Shown: positions 1 to 6,532, counted from the first letter of the stretch. The stretch is DNA of 8,984 nucleotides from Deltaproteobacteria bacterium (GCA_030698575.1 JAUYMQ010000528.1:1-8984), one strand, 5' to 3'. Numbers and translations: made by a program. Notes: generated from the sequence alone by a model not told the origin.

Positions 1-448
1 GGGCGCTTCTGGTCTCCGCCCCGGCGAGAGCACGCAAGCGCCGCACCCGGCGGTCGGTCATCTTCGCGTACCCGTGGCGTTCACCCCTCAAGACCGTGCC
101 GTGCGCCTTCATGTCGTCGCTATTCCCCTGCGGGTAGGCGTATCGGAGGTTCGCTTTATTGTTGTTCGGCTTCTTCCCGTCACGATGGCAGACCAGCATC
201 CCGACCGGGCGGACGCCAAGAAAGGCACGCGCCACCAGCGTATGAACATGGTAGGTGTGGGTCTTGCCTTGCTTCGAGAGCGACACCTGGCGGTAACCGT
301 TCTGTAGGCAACCCTTCAAGAGTTTGCCGCCGCGAACAACTGTGCCGCCGAGATAGTGCGGCGTGCGCCGCGGGAGCGATCGAATGCTTCCGCGGGAACT
401 GGCCTCGTACAACCCTTCGTAGCCGACAACGGCGCGCCACTCTTCCAC
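1..448 (-). CDS. NUMOD4/HNH homing endonuclease, partial (3' end outside window)
   Basis: The visible 149 codons encode a freestanding HNH homing endonuclease that would nick or cut DNA at a specific site. Residues 2-25 (EEWRAVVGYEGLYE, then GSIRSL) match a NUMOD4 DNA-recognition motif. An HNH_3-type core follows at about 66-109: VHTLVARAF with H69, then VCHRDG with H88, N95-N97, NL at 100-101 and N109. Residues 122-141 (GERHGYAKMTDRRVRRLRAL) resemble the C-terminal helix-turn-helix often found in such enzymes. The GTG start at 448 lies one base after the polymerase stop and has AAGGG just upstream, so it is probably translated by coupling with the polymerase. No in-frame stop occurs before the window edge. 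Its first codons share 13 identical bases with the other NUMOD4 gene at 5311-5826. The family call is firm; the target site is unknown. Confidence 0.85.
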   Translation of the reverse strand, partial: MEEWRAVVGYEGLYEASSRGSIRSLPRRTPHYLGGTVVRGGKLLKGCLQNGYRQVSLSKQGKTHTYHVHTLVARAFLGVRPVGMLVCHRDGKKPNNNKANLRYAYPQGNSDDMKAHGTVLRGERHGYAKMTDRRVRRLRALAGAETRSA

Positions 449-449
449 G

Positions 450-2618
450 TCAGCCCTTGCGGTACCTGTAGGTGGTGAAGCCCGCGGCGGCGAGCGGCAT
501 GTCGGGCGCCCACACAGGAGCGATCGCCATCAGCGCACTGAGGTGTCGGTGGTCGTACGCCGGGAGGTCTGGTGTTTCACAGGCGGCTTCATCGTGGACC
601 GTTAGAAAAAGTTCGTAGCCCTCCTCGACGATGCGCGGCAAGTTTGCCTTAAGGAAGTCACCGGCGAGGCTTTGGCAAGCCTGCTCGAACTCTTTGCCGC
701 CGTAGTTTCCGAGCCGCCCCCACTTTCTCGAATACTGGTTCGTTCCAAGATAAGTGATCGTGCCGTTCTTCACCTGCGGCGACGGATAGCAGAGGCACCG
801 GCCGCTCGGCAACTGAATCCGGAACCAGGCACCATCGCGACGGAGCTTAAAACGTCGGACCGTAAACGTGTTACCGGGGCGGTCGATAGCCTCGACGCTC
901 GCGTCCTTCAGCTCCTTCCATATCGAGCTGATCGCTGGGTGTGCGCGGCGCCACATGCGCTTCAGCGAGTCGCAGGTGATGAAGACCTCGTCCGAGAGCC
1001 CGAACGTCGTCCGGCCTTCTTTGCGCGTCCACTCAAGAAAGCTCGTGGCCTCGTACACAACATCGCCGGGGAGCGTGTCCCACGCCGTCTTCGCCAATGC
1101 CTCGAGATCGACACCATAGGTTGCCGATCCGGTGACGTACGCGCCGACGCCGCCCTCATAGCCCAGCATCAGCTCCATCACCTTGCCGATCTGGCGCTGC
1201 TTCCTCGTGACCTCGGTGTGCGGGATCTTGAAGGCTTTCGCGTACGCGAGCTTGTACATATCCGGCCCTTTACGCACGGGCTCGCCCTTAGCGTCGAGCC
1301 CGAGCTCGATGTACTCGCGCCGCAACGCAGCGGCATAGTACTCGGGCGCACCGTACCACTTGCCGTCGGTGCCCTTCACGGTGTCATATTCGCGGAACGC
1401 CTGCAGCTTCCACTCCTCGCCCGCGAGCCAGGCCTGGTCGCGCCCTTCGATGTTCGCTAAGTCAGCGATCACCAGCTTCCGCCCCGCAGACGCGGCGATG
1501 CAGCCGCGGACCGCGTTGCTCGCGAGGGACATCACGTCCGGGAAGACGAGGTCCTCATAATCGCCCTTGATCGCCTCGATGCCGGCCTCGATGTCGGCAT
1601 GATCCATGTCCGGGCGGGGGAGATTACCCGGCTGGAAGCCGCGGTGCGCCCACCGGCGGGTACGCCCCGCACCGGAGAACTGCTGCGTCCCCCGCAGGCG
1701 ACCGTCCGGCATGACACCATTTAAAAGGGCCTGATACTTCGCGGTGCTCGTGCTCGATGCTTGGAGCCGGATGCTGAGGAGTTCGCGCAGTTCACGCGGC
1801 AGGTTCTCGTCTTGGATGCGACGCTCGAGCGTAGATTTCTGAGCGTCGGGCAAATCAATTCCGTACTCACGGAGAATGTGCGCCAGGAGCTGGTCGCGCT
1901 TCGTCGTGCTCTCGACCTCATCGTTCGTGAGAACGATCGTTCTCCCTTTGAGAACAATCTTCGCCCGCTCAACCGCGCTCACGGCAGCACGGGCTAGATC
2001 GACATCAACAGGGACGCCCAAATCATTCATACGCTGGTCTAGGTGATACAGCGCGAGCTCCTCGCCGGAGTAGTTCCAGTTCGGAAGCTTCTTCCAGACG
2101 GCGCGCATCGAGGGGATGTCGAACTTCGCATAATCTAGGAACTCCAGCCACTCGGCGGGGTTTGTCTCTCGCGTCGCCCGGCGCAGCTTGCTGTTCTTCG
2201 GCCGCGGCATGCAGAAAAGGCGCACGAGTTGGCGCCCGGTTTTCAGCTTGCGCTGATCGAGCGGCACATCGAGGATCTCGCACAGAAGATCAAGCCCTCC
2301 AGGGAGGGCATGGGCCAACGCCTTCGTCATCGAGCAACGCCAGCGCGGAATCGGGATGTCTTTCTTCAGCCCGTATTTCAGGACGTTCCGGTCGAACATT
2401 GCGAAGTGGCTAACGATCTCGTCGTCAGTGTCCTCGAGCAGGTACTCTAGGTACTGCGGCATCGGGCCGCCCGCAGTGATATCCCAGCACTCAACCGGGT
2501 CGTCGTCCTTCGCGTATGTGGCGACGAGCGGTTCGCAGATGGACGTATAGCGGTACGTGCCCCAACGAATCGGCGTCTCGGAAAAAGTTTCTGTATCGAA
2601 AAAAATCAATCGCGCCAA
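450..2618 (-). CDS. Family A DNA polymerase with 3'-5' exonuclease domain (phage replicative polymerase)
   Basis: A 722-residue replicative polymerase for the phage genome. The N-terminal DnaQ-like proofreading domain has all its motifs: FDTET (D8, E10), SHFAMFD (D76) and YAKFD (Y163, D167). The polymerase domain has motif A at 384-393 (D386, E391; ADLANIEGR in place of the usual DYSQIELR), motif B with R475, K479 and Y487, and motif C VHDE at 674-677. Every catalytic residue looks intact. There is no 5' nuclease domain, which is usual for phage members of the family. No in-frame ATG precedes the exonuclease motif; the start is taken as TTG at 2618, behind AAAGGGAGG with a rather short spacer, so the exact start is uncertain (TTG at 2609 is the alternative). 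It follows the ssDNA-binding protein gene but is separated from it by an intrinsic terminator and a structured leader. The next gene starts one base after its stop. Confidence 0.95.
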   Translation of the reverse strand: MARLIFFDTETFSETPIRWGTYRYTSICEPLVATYAKDDDPVECWDITAGGPMPQYLEYLLEDTDDEIVSHFAMFDRNVLKYGLKKDIPIPRWRCSMTKALAHALPGGLDLLCEILDVPLDQRKLKTGRQLVRLFCMPRPKNSKLRRATRETNPAEWLEFLDYAKFDIPSMRAVWKKLPNWNYSGEELALYHLDQRMNDLGVPVDVDLARAAVSAVERAKIVLKGRTIVLTNDEVESTTKRDQLLAHILREYGIDLPDAQKSTLERRIQDENLPRELRELLSIRLQASSTSTAKYQALLNGVMPDGRLRGTQQFSGAGRTRRWAHRGFQPGNLPRPDMDHADIEAGIEAIKGDYEDLVFPDVMSLASNAVRGCIAASAGRKLVIADLANIEGRDQAWLAGEEWKLQAFREYDTVKGTDGKWYGAPEYYAAALRREYIELGLDAKGEPVRKGPDMYKLAYAKAFKIPHTEVTRKQRQIGKVMELMLGYEGGVGAYVTGSATYGVDLEALAKTAWDTLPGDVVYEATSFLEWTRKEGRTTFGLSDEVFITCDSLKRMWRRAHPAISSIWKELKDASVEAIDRPGNTFTVRRFKLRRDGAWFRIQLPSGRCLCYPSPQVKNGTITYLGTNQYSRKWGRLGNYGGKEFEQACQSLAGDFLKANLPRIVEEGYELFLTVHDEAACETPDLPAYDHRHLSALMAIAPVWAPDMPLAAAGFTTYRYRKG

Positions 2619-2619
2619 T

Positions 2620-2734
2620 GCCTCCCTTTTGAAACCCCACCTCTTGACCGTCGTCTCGTACCTGGCGCTCAGCTACGCAAGCTGCTGGAGCCTGGGTGAA
2701 CGCCCCCTGCAGGGGACGCGGTGAGGTTTCAAAA
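2620..2734. repeat. Long inverted repeat in the polymerase leader
   Basis: The 15-nt arms at 2627-2641 (TTTTGAAACCCCACC) and 2720-2734 (GGTGAGGTTTCAAAA) are inverted copies with one difference, which would be a G-U pair in minus-strand RNA. The 78-nt loop holds a perfect 12-bp palindrome, CCCCTGCAGGGG (2704-2715), and a small CAGCT/AGCTG hairpin (2670-2684). In leftward RNA the first arm overlaps the U-tract of the upstream terminator, and the second arm ends just before the polymerase ribosome-binding site (GGGAGG, about 2621-2626). The arrangement could regulate read-through or translation of the polymerase, but that is inference. I see no convincing promoter in this gap. Confidence 0.6.
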
Positions 2735-2757
2735 AAGCACCCGCCCGAAGGCGGGTG
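2730..2757 (-). terminator. Intrinsic terminator after the ssDNA-binding protein gene
   Basis: In the leftward transcript an 8-bp GC-rich stem (CACCCGCC/GGCGGGTG) closed by a UUCG tetraloop is followed by C and six U. This is a textbook Rho-independent terminator 20 nt past the stop of the ssDNA-binding protein gene. The polymerase gene lies downstream on the same strand, so its expression needs read-through, antitermination or an unseen promoter. Confidence 0.9.
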
Positions 2758-2777
2758 AGTCCAGCAACCCTTTTCGT

Positions 2778-3371
2778 TTACGTCATCGCCTCCGCGTCGG
2801 CCCCCTGCTCGAGGGCATCGAAGTCGTCCGGCGTCGCCGGCTTGCTGCCCGAGAAGGCATCCCCATCGCGCGCGAACTGCACCGCCTGGAGGCCGCTGCG
2901 CACGCCCTGGTTCTCGCCCTTGGTCTGGAGGTAGATCTCGACCGTCGCATTCACGTACGAGCCCGCGTAGGGTTTGCCCGCGAGCTCCGTGAGGACCACG
3001 ACCTTGCCCGTCTGCGGATCGATCACATTCCCGTAGACGCCGACCGGGCCGTCCTTCGCACGCCGGTGAGACGAGAGCACTTTCATCCCCTCGTACCCGT
3101 CGTACTCCTTCTTGTCGCCGTCGGTGTAGCAGTCCTTGTTGCTCTGCCCGCGAATGCCGGCGAGCCACTTCGCGCCCTTCGCCGCATCGGCAAAGGCAGC
3201 CTTCACCTCGGCCGCGATCGCGGCCTCGATCTTCTTGTCGTTCTCGCTCCCTGGGACGACGAGGAAGCTCGCGTTGTAGCGCGGCTTCCCGTCGCCGGCC
3301 TTGAACTCGACGGCCTCGAACAGATCGGGGAACGAGAGTCGGACGTCGAGCAGTTTCAGTTTCGTTGACAT
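2778..3371 (-). CDS. DUF2815 / Enc34-type ssDNA-binding protein
   Basis: A 197-residue protein resembling the DUF2815 family, whose Enc34 phage member is an OB-fold single-stranded DNA-binding protein. It would coat ssDNA at the replication fork for the polymerase encoded next. Typical features are the N-terminal LDVRLSFPDLFEA (8-20), the central GIRGQSNKDCYTDGDKK (72-88), and the C-terminal block YAGSYVNATVEIYLQ (135-149) with VRSGLQAVQFARDG (157-170). The tail from 181 is acidic (PDDFDALEQGADAE), as in many ssDNA-binding proteins that recruit partners. The reading frame extends 16 codons upstream, but ATG at 3371 is preferred because GAGAAG sits 6 nt before it and family similarity begins there. 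A weak promoter candidate (TTGTCT at 3414-3419, TTATCA at 3390-3395, 18-bp spacer) lies in the 60-bp gap upstream. The gene is followed by a strong terminator. Confidence 0.88.
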   Translation of the reverse strand: MSTKLKLLDVRLSFPDLFEAVEFKAGDGKPRYNASFLVVPGSENDKKIEAAIAAEVKAAFADAAKGAKWLAGIRGQSNKDCYTDGDKKEYDGYEGMKVLSSHRRAKDGPVGVYGNVIDPQTGKVVVLTELAGKPYAGSYVNATVEIYLQTKGENQGVRSGLQAVQFARDGDAFSGSKPATPDDFDALEQGADAEAMT

Positions 3372-3431
3372 GCAGTACTTCTCGTTGTGTGATAAGGGGT
3401 TGCTAGACTCGGAAGACAAAAAAGGGGCGAC

Positions 3432-3689
3432 TCAGGCGAGGAGGTCGCGAACCTCCTGGACGGGTTTGGCGAGCGTCGAGGAGGAGAAAGTCCCGACGAC
3501 GCGGAGCAGCGCTTCCCGCCCCTTTTTCAACGCATCGATGGCGGCGTCGAGTTTCTCCAGCTTTGTCAGAATGTGACGCGCCAAGGTCGGCCCCGGACCC
3601 GATACGTCAACAGCGCCCGCCGCTAATCCGCTGATGCCGATGCCTCGGGGGTGCTTCACGAAATCCATCTCGGCATAGTTGTACTTCAC
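3432..3689 (-). CDS. Unknown 85-residue phage protein with helical C-terminal half
   Basis: I do not recognise a family. The N-terminal half (1-35) is glycine-rich and probably poorly ordered. Residues 38-66 (RHILTKLEKLDAAIDALKKGREALLRV) have leucine and isoleucine spacing suggesting an amphipathic helix or short coiled coil. The GTG start at 3689 overlaps the upstream stop (GTGA) and has a near-perfect AGGAGGT four bases before it, which strongly supports a real gene. A 7-bp hairpin (AGGAGGT/ACCTCCT, 3439-3457) lies in its last codons, but the nearest U-tract is 15 nt away, so it is a poor terminator. The gene sits immediately upstream of the ssDNA-binding protein gene and probably shares its transcript. 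Confidence 0.75.
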   Translation of the reverse strand: MKYNYAEMDFVKHPRGIGISGLAAGAVDVSGPGPTLARHILTKLEKLDAAIDALKKGREALLRVVGTFSSSTLAKPVQEVRDLLA

Positions 3690-3880
3690 TTGACCTCCTG
3701 AAAAAGTTCGGGATTGTTGCTGCGCGCCTGCGCCACGGCGGCATCGACGGCCGCGATGCGGGCCTTGCTCTCGCCCGCCTCGATGCGGCTCTCGACCTTC
3801 GAGGCCGCCACGAGGGCGGCGCGCGCTGCGGGCGGGAGTAGGGTGCTCATAGGGAGGATGCTTCCGTTCATGCGGTTCAA
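3686..3880 (-). CDS. Unknown small alanine-rich protein (TTG start)
   Basis: No family recognised. The 64-residue product is mostly predicted helix: from about 15 to 54 it is rich in Ala with regularly placed Arg, Glu and Lys, and it ends NNPELFQEVK. The chosen start is TTG at 3880, which overlaps the previous gene's stop as TTGA and has GGAAGGG about 8 nt upstream. ATG codons at 3871 and 3850 are alternatives but lack a well-placed ribosome-binding site. Its stop overlaps the start of the next gene as GTGA. The coupling on both sides makes a real gene likely even though the start is uncertain. Confidence 0.62.
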   Translation of the reverse strand: MNRMNGSILPMSTLLPPAARAALVAASKVESRIEAGESKARIAAVDAAVAQARSNNPELFQEVK

Positions 3881-4101
3881 GCCATCACCCTTCCGTTAAT
3901 GGTTGGTTCTTTGACACCAGAACCGGGCTGCGGGTCATCGACCCAGTTCCAGCCGAGCACGAACTTCACCGCAACGCGATGTAGCCAACCGGGTTTGGTG
4001 TGGGCGGCAAACAGAACCGAGCCGCCCCGGGCGTAACCAGACATGCGGTAGTAGCCGGCGGTGCCCCCGCCCGGGTAAAAAACGATGTTGCCGTTTCTCA
4101 A
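3877..4101 (-). CDS. Unknown 74-residue protein (TTG start overlapping the DUF2800 gene)
   Basis: No family recognised. The open frame extends much further upstream, but that part is antiparallel-free overlap with the DUF2800 coding sequence in another frame and is not believable as protein. TTG at 4101 shares TTGA with the DUF2800 stop and has GAGGAG 7-8 nt before it, so it is the best-supported start. The product has a glycine- and tyrosine-rich N-terminus (YPGGGTAGYYRMSGYARGG, 9-27), a basic-hydrophobic middle (HTKPGWLHRVAVKFVLGWNW, 34-53) and ends PTINGRVMA. Three tryptophans in a short stretch and a beta-like pattern suggest a small folded domain. No signal peptide or convincing membrane segment is seen. 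Confidence 0.65.
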   Translation of the reverse strand: MRNGNIVFYPGGGTAGYYRMSGYARGGSVLFAAHTKPGWLHRVAVKFVLGWNWVDDPQPGSGVKEPTINGRVMA

Positions 4102-5318
4102 GTCATGCTCTCCTCTGTGGCCGTGAAGTCGTTGGAGGTGTCCGGCGGCGCCCACGCCGGCCGCTTGTCGTCGGCGGGCGCGACGCTCGGGAGTCCGTCG
4201 CGCTGCTCGATGAGGCCGGCGTCGAGGACGCGCTTCCACCGGCGGGGCGTGGACTTCAGCACCTTCTCGATCGCGGGCGGGCTGAGGAGCGTCATCTTGT
4301 AGCGCTCCTCCTGCCGCATGCGCATCCTCTGCAGGAGCGCATCGGCAGCCTCGACGTCGGTCCACTGCCGGTTGCCGCGCTTGCCTTGTACGACCTTCCA
4401 CCCGGGTACCTCGACACCGGCGAAGAGTTGGCGCTCGACCTCCGCACGGACGGCCTTGCACCAGTCCTCGATCAGCGGAATCGCGGCCATCTTCTGGGCG
4501 AGTAGCGCCGGGCTGAAGTTCTCTGCCGGGACCGTAACCATGACTGGATCTGGGCTAACGGCCGAGAAGTCCGCGCCGGCCGCGTCCTGCACGAACTTCG
4601 CGAGCGCCGGGCAAATGGCCTTCGCCTTACACCAGCGGCAGGCGTCGTCGGACGGGTTCAGGTACTGGCTGATGTCGCCGCCGTCGCCGTGAATAAGCAT
4701 GACGCCATGCGCTTCATCCGCCCGCACAGATACCTCATTCGCAAAAGCGTCCAGCTCGGCGGCCGTGCAGTCCCACTCGTCGAGGTAGCCATCGAGACGT
4801 GGCTGGCTGATGACGAGCCGGATGCGCTCAAACGGCCCATATGCCAGCTCCTGCTCTTCGCGTACGCCAAGGGCGTACAGCATCAGCTGCCTGTTGCGCG
4901 CCGCCCGGACTTGGACGCCCATACCGAACTTGAGATCGATAAGGGCCAACTCGCCGGGACGGATTACGACCGCGTCAGCGGTACCTTTAGCTCCCACCTC
5001 CCCGGTGAATATCTCTATCGAAACGCGCTGTTCTACCAGCAGTTGACCGCCGTCGGCGTACCGCAGGACGGTGTCCACGTACCTCTGCACGGGCTCGGCC
5101 ATGTCTTCGTGAAATTTGTATCCGTCAAAGCTTTGCCCGACATAGGCGGTAGCCTGCTTACGCTCCACTAGGCACTTAGCGGCGACCACGTGCGCGCAGG
5201 TCCCCTCGATTGAGTACTCGTTGTCCTCGTCCGGCAGGCCCTTCTCCATCGCCGGCGCGCCGGCGCAGTTCATCCACCGCTCAGCGCCGGAGGGGGAAAG
5301 AATCGCGTGCTCACCCAT
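4098..5318 (-). CDS. DUF2800 Cas4/RecB-like PD-(D/E)XK nuclease
   Basis: A 406-residue protein of the phage DUF2800 type, related to the Cas4/AddB-like exonucleases. Conserved parts are EGTCAH (E39, H43), GTADAVVI (D115), LIDLKFG (D128, K130) and QLMLY (Q144, Y148), which form the PD-(D/E)XK metal and catalytic site. C18 together with C227, C230 and C236 (CRWCKAKAIC) has the one-plus-three cysteine layout that binds a 4Fe-4S cluster in Cas4 and AddB. The likely role is resection of DNA ends for replication-linked recombination, beside the ssDNA-binding protein and polymerase; this role is inferred from context. Residues 260-406 form a less conserved C-terminal extension. ATG at 5318 has GGAGG six bases upstream, located inside the last codons of the preceding HNH gene, with which it overlaps by 8 bp. 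Confidence 0.88.
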   Translation of the reverse strand: MGEHAILSPSGAERWMNCAGAPAMEKGLPDEDNEYSIEGTCAHVVAAKCLVERKQATAYVGQSFDGYKFHEDMAEPVQRYVDTVLRYADGGQLLVEQRVSIEIFTGEVGAKGTADAVVIRPGELALIDLKFGMGVQVRAARNRQLMLYALGVREEQELAYGPFERIRLVISQPRLDGYLDEWDCTAAELDAFANEVSVRADEAHGVMLIHGDGGDISQYLNPSDDACRWCKAKAICPALAKFVQDAAGADFSAVSPDPVMVTVPAENFSPALLAQKMAAIPLIEDWCKAVRAEVERQLFAGVEVPGWKVVQGKRGNRQWTDVEAADALLQRMRMRQEERYKMTLLSPPAIEKVLKSTPRRWKRVLDAGLIEQRDGLPSVAPADDKRPAWAPPDTSNDFTATEESMT

Positions 5319-5826
5319 AGCAAACCTCCATGCCGCGGCAGCGATGGCCGCGCGTCAACGCAGACTGAATCGACCCTGCGTTTACGTGGAGCGCTTGCGC
5401 GGCGGCCAATCCGCTCGGGTACCACACACCACCAACCACGACCGGCGCGGTCTTGGCGTGCTGCTTGCGGGACAACTCGCGGTAGCTGTGCTGGTGATTG
5501 TCAGAACAGGTCAGCCACTCGAGGTTAGTCGCAGCGTTTTCGCTCCTCACCCCACTTTTGTGATTGACCTGGAGATCACGGCCGCCCGGTAAGAACGCGA
5601 TCGCCACGAGGCGATGCACGAGACGGCGGACACCCTTTACGAGATGAACACCGAGGTATCCGTTTGTGCCGACCTCTTGCGCGAGCACTCGACCAACCAA
5701 CCGGCGGGTCCGACCGAGAGCGTCGGTCAGCGTGCGATCTAGACTTCGTACCCGCCCGAGGTCACTGACCTGATACCGCTTTTCGAACCCCCGGACATCG
5801 CGCCACTCTTCTTCGCGCTTGCTCAT
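5311..5826 (-). CDS. NUMOD4/HNH homing endonuclease with NUMOD1-like tail
   Basis: A complete 171-residue freestanding homing endonuclease. NUMOD4 spans about 6-30 (EEEWRDVRGFEKRYQVSDLG, then RVRSL). The HNH_3 core spans about 70-115: VHRLVAIAF (H71), VNHKSG (N88, H89), N97 and NLEW (101-104). The tail from about 127 (GGVWYPSGLAAAQALHVNAG) looks like a NUMOD1 or helix-turn-helix DNA-binding module. The frame extends 10 codons further upstream, but ATG at 5826 overlaps the previous stop as ATGA and fits the NUMOD4 start. The gene lies between an unknown gene and the DUF2800 gene, and its 3' end supplies the DUF2800 ribosome-binding site. It is probably a selfish insertion that could promote its own spread between related phages. 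Confidence 0.9.
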   Translation of the reverse strand: MSKREEEWRDVRGFEKRYQVSDLGRVRSLDRTLTDALGRTRRLVGRVLAQEVGTNGYLGVHLVKGVRRLVHRLVAIAFLPGGRDLQVNHKSGVRSENAATNLEWLTCSDNHQHSYRELSRKQHAKTAPVVVGGVWYPSGLAAAQALHVNAGSIQSALTRGHRCRGMEVCYG

Positions 5827-6056
5827 GCGGCCGCCTGCCTCACGCGCCGCGCACACTCGCGCTTGCCCTGAAACGCCGGCTGGCTGTTGACGGGCCGCAG
5901 ATAGTTCCTCTCGACCGTGCCCCGCCCCTTCCCGCGCGAGCGGTAGGGGGTGATGCCGCTGATGGCCTCCCCCTGCTCCGCAGGCGGGAGAGCGAGCGCC
6001 GCCGCGATGGCAGCGAACATCCTCTTAGCGTTTGCGAACGCCCCCCGGTACTCCAT
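5823..6056 (-). CDS. Unknown basic 77-residue phage protein
   Basis: No family recognised. An N-terminal alanine-rich helix (AFANAKRMFAAIAAALALPP, 6-25) is followed by a strongly basic, probably extended half with RSRGKGRGTVERNYLRP (39-55) and an Arg-rich end (KRECARRVRQ). The charge suggests nucleic-acid binding, but this is inference only. ATG at 6056 overlaps the upstream stop by one base (TGATG) and its stop overlaps the HNH start (ATGA), so it sits firmly in the leftward operon. It has no strong ribosome-binding site and is probably translated by coupling. Confidence 0.72.
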   Translation of the reverse strand: MEYRGAFANAKRMFAAIAAALALPPAEQGEAISGITPYRSRGKGRGTVERNYLRPVNSQPAFQGKRECARRVRQAAA

Positions 6057-6421
6057 CAGCCGGCGGCCTTAGCGGCAGCTGCAGCCTTGGCGGCGGCGAC
6101 CTTCACGGGGTCGGTGAATGCGGCGAGAACGCCCGCGAGCTCGGCGGGCTTGTCCTTGAGGGGGACGAGCGTCGTGACCTTGAAGGGATCGAGGAGAATG
6201 ACTGCGGGTGCGCGACCATTCGCCTTGACGAAGTCGCTCACGACCTTCGCGACGGCTTCGTAGGTGACGTTGGTGGGTGCGGTGGGCGGCGGGGTCTTCC
6301 CCGCCGGCGGGGTGACGTTTGCGGGCGACCCAGCCGGGTGTGTGCCTGCTTTTGCGGAGAACACCGCCGTGAGCGCCAGTACCGCGGCGGTGTTCTTCTC
6401 GATTGCCTGTTCCAGGGACAT
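6056..6421 (-). CDS. Unknown 121-residue protein, first gene of the leftward operon
   Basis: No named family recognised. The layout is a short N-terminal helix (MSLEQAIEKNTAAVLALTAV), a Pro/Thr-rich linker (about 27-50), a compact segment (about 51-110, with VSDFVKANGRAPAVILLD) and an alanine/lysine tail ending AAAKAAAAAKAAG. Such a tail could bind DNA or simply be flexible. ATG at 6421 has GAGGAG 9 nt upstream. The start lies about 30 nt downstream of the predicted transcription start of the strong leftward promoter, so this should be the first product of the operon. Its stop shares a base with the next start (TGATG). Confidence 0.8.
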   Translation of the reverse strand: MSLEQAIEKNTAAVLALTAVFSAKAGTHPAGSPANVTPPAGKTPPPTAPTNVTYEAVAKVVSDFVKANGRAPAVILLDPFKVTTLVPLKDKPAELAGVLAAFTDPVKVAAAKAAAAAKAAG

Positions 6422-6457
6422 GCTCTAGCGCTCCTCGTGTTGTGTTGAACGAGTCGC

Positions 6458-6486
6458 AGCGTAAAGCATTTGCTAGACGCTGTCAA
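6458..6486 (-). promoter_or_regulatory. Leftward early promoter inside a 24-bp dyad (PL-like, probable operator)
   Basis: On the minus strand a perfect -35 box TTGACA (6481-6486) and a -10 box TACGCT (6458-6463) are separated by exactly 17 bp. Transcription would start near 6451. The -10 box and the whole spacer are covered by an imperfect palindrome at 6458-6481: AGCGT (6458-6462) and AGCA (6465-6468) mirror TGCT (6471-6474) and ACGCT (6477-6481), 18 of 24 positions symmetric. That is the size and location expected of an operator for a dimeric HTH repressor, presumably the one encoded at 6533-6955. Repressor binding is inference. Confidence 0.75.
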
Positions 6487-6522
6487 AAATCATTTCACGC
6501 GCACAGTGTGCCTCTGCGCGTG
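6485..6522 (-). terminator. Candidate terminator after the repressor gene
   Basis: In leftward RNA an 8-bp stem (CACGCGCA/TGCGCGTG, 6496-6503 with 6515-6522, 11-nt loop) is followed by AAAUGA and then five U at 6489-6485. It lies just after the repressor stop and would stop repressor transcription from entering the leftward operon. The interrupted U-tract makes it weaker than the terminator at 2730-2757. Its U-tract runs directly into the -35 box of the leftward promoter. Confidence 0.5.
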
Positions 6523-6532
6523 GACTACGAAG

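Noticed and set aside
672-1460. 262-codon open frame on the plus strand
   Set aside because: It is antisense to the intact polymerase gene, has no family resemblance or ribosome-binding site, and is an expected by-product of GC-rich codon use.
2491-3368. Long open frames on both strands (2491-3168 minus, 2721-3368 plus) crossing the ssDNA-binding protein gene
   Set aside because: They cross the strong terminator, or overlap a recognisable gene in another frame, and encode low-complexity Arg/Gly-rich sequence.
3418-3457. Possible terminator (AGGAGGT/ACCTCCT hairpin with six U)
   Set aside because: The U-tract is 15 nt from the stem, and the hairpin lies in the end of a coding region; too weak to call.
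4102-4461. Upstream extension of the 3877-4101 frame
   Set aside because: It overlaps the DUF2800 coding sequence in another frame; the TTG at 4101 with GAGGAG is a better start.
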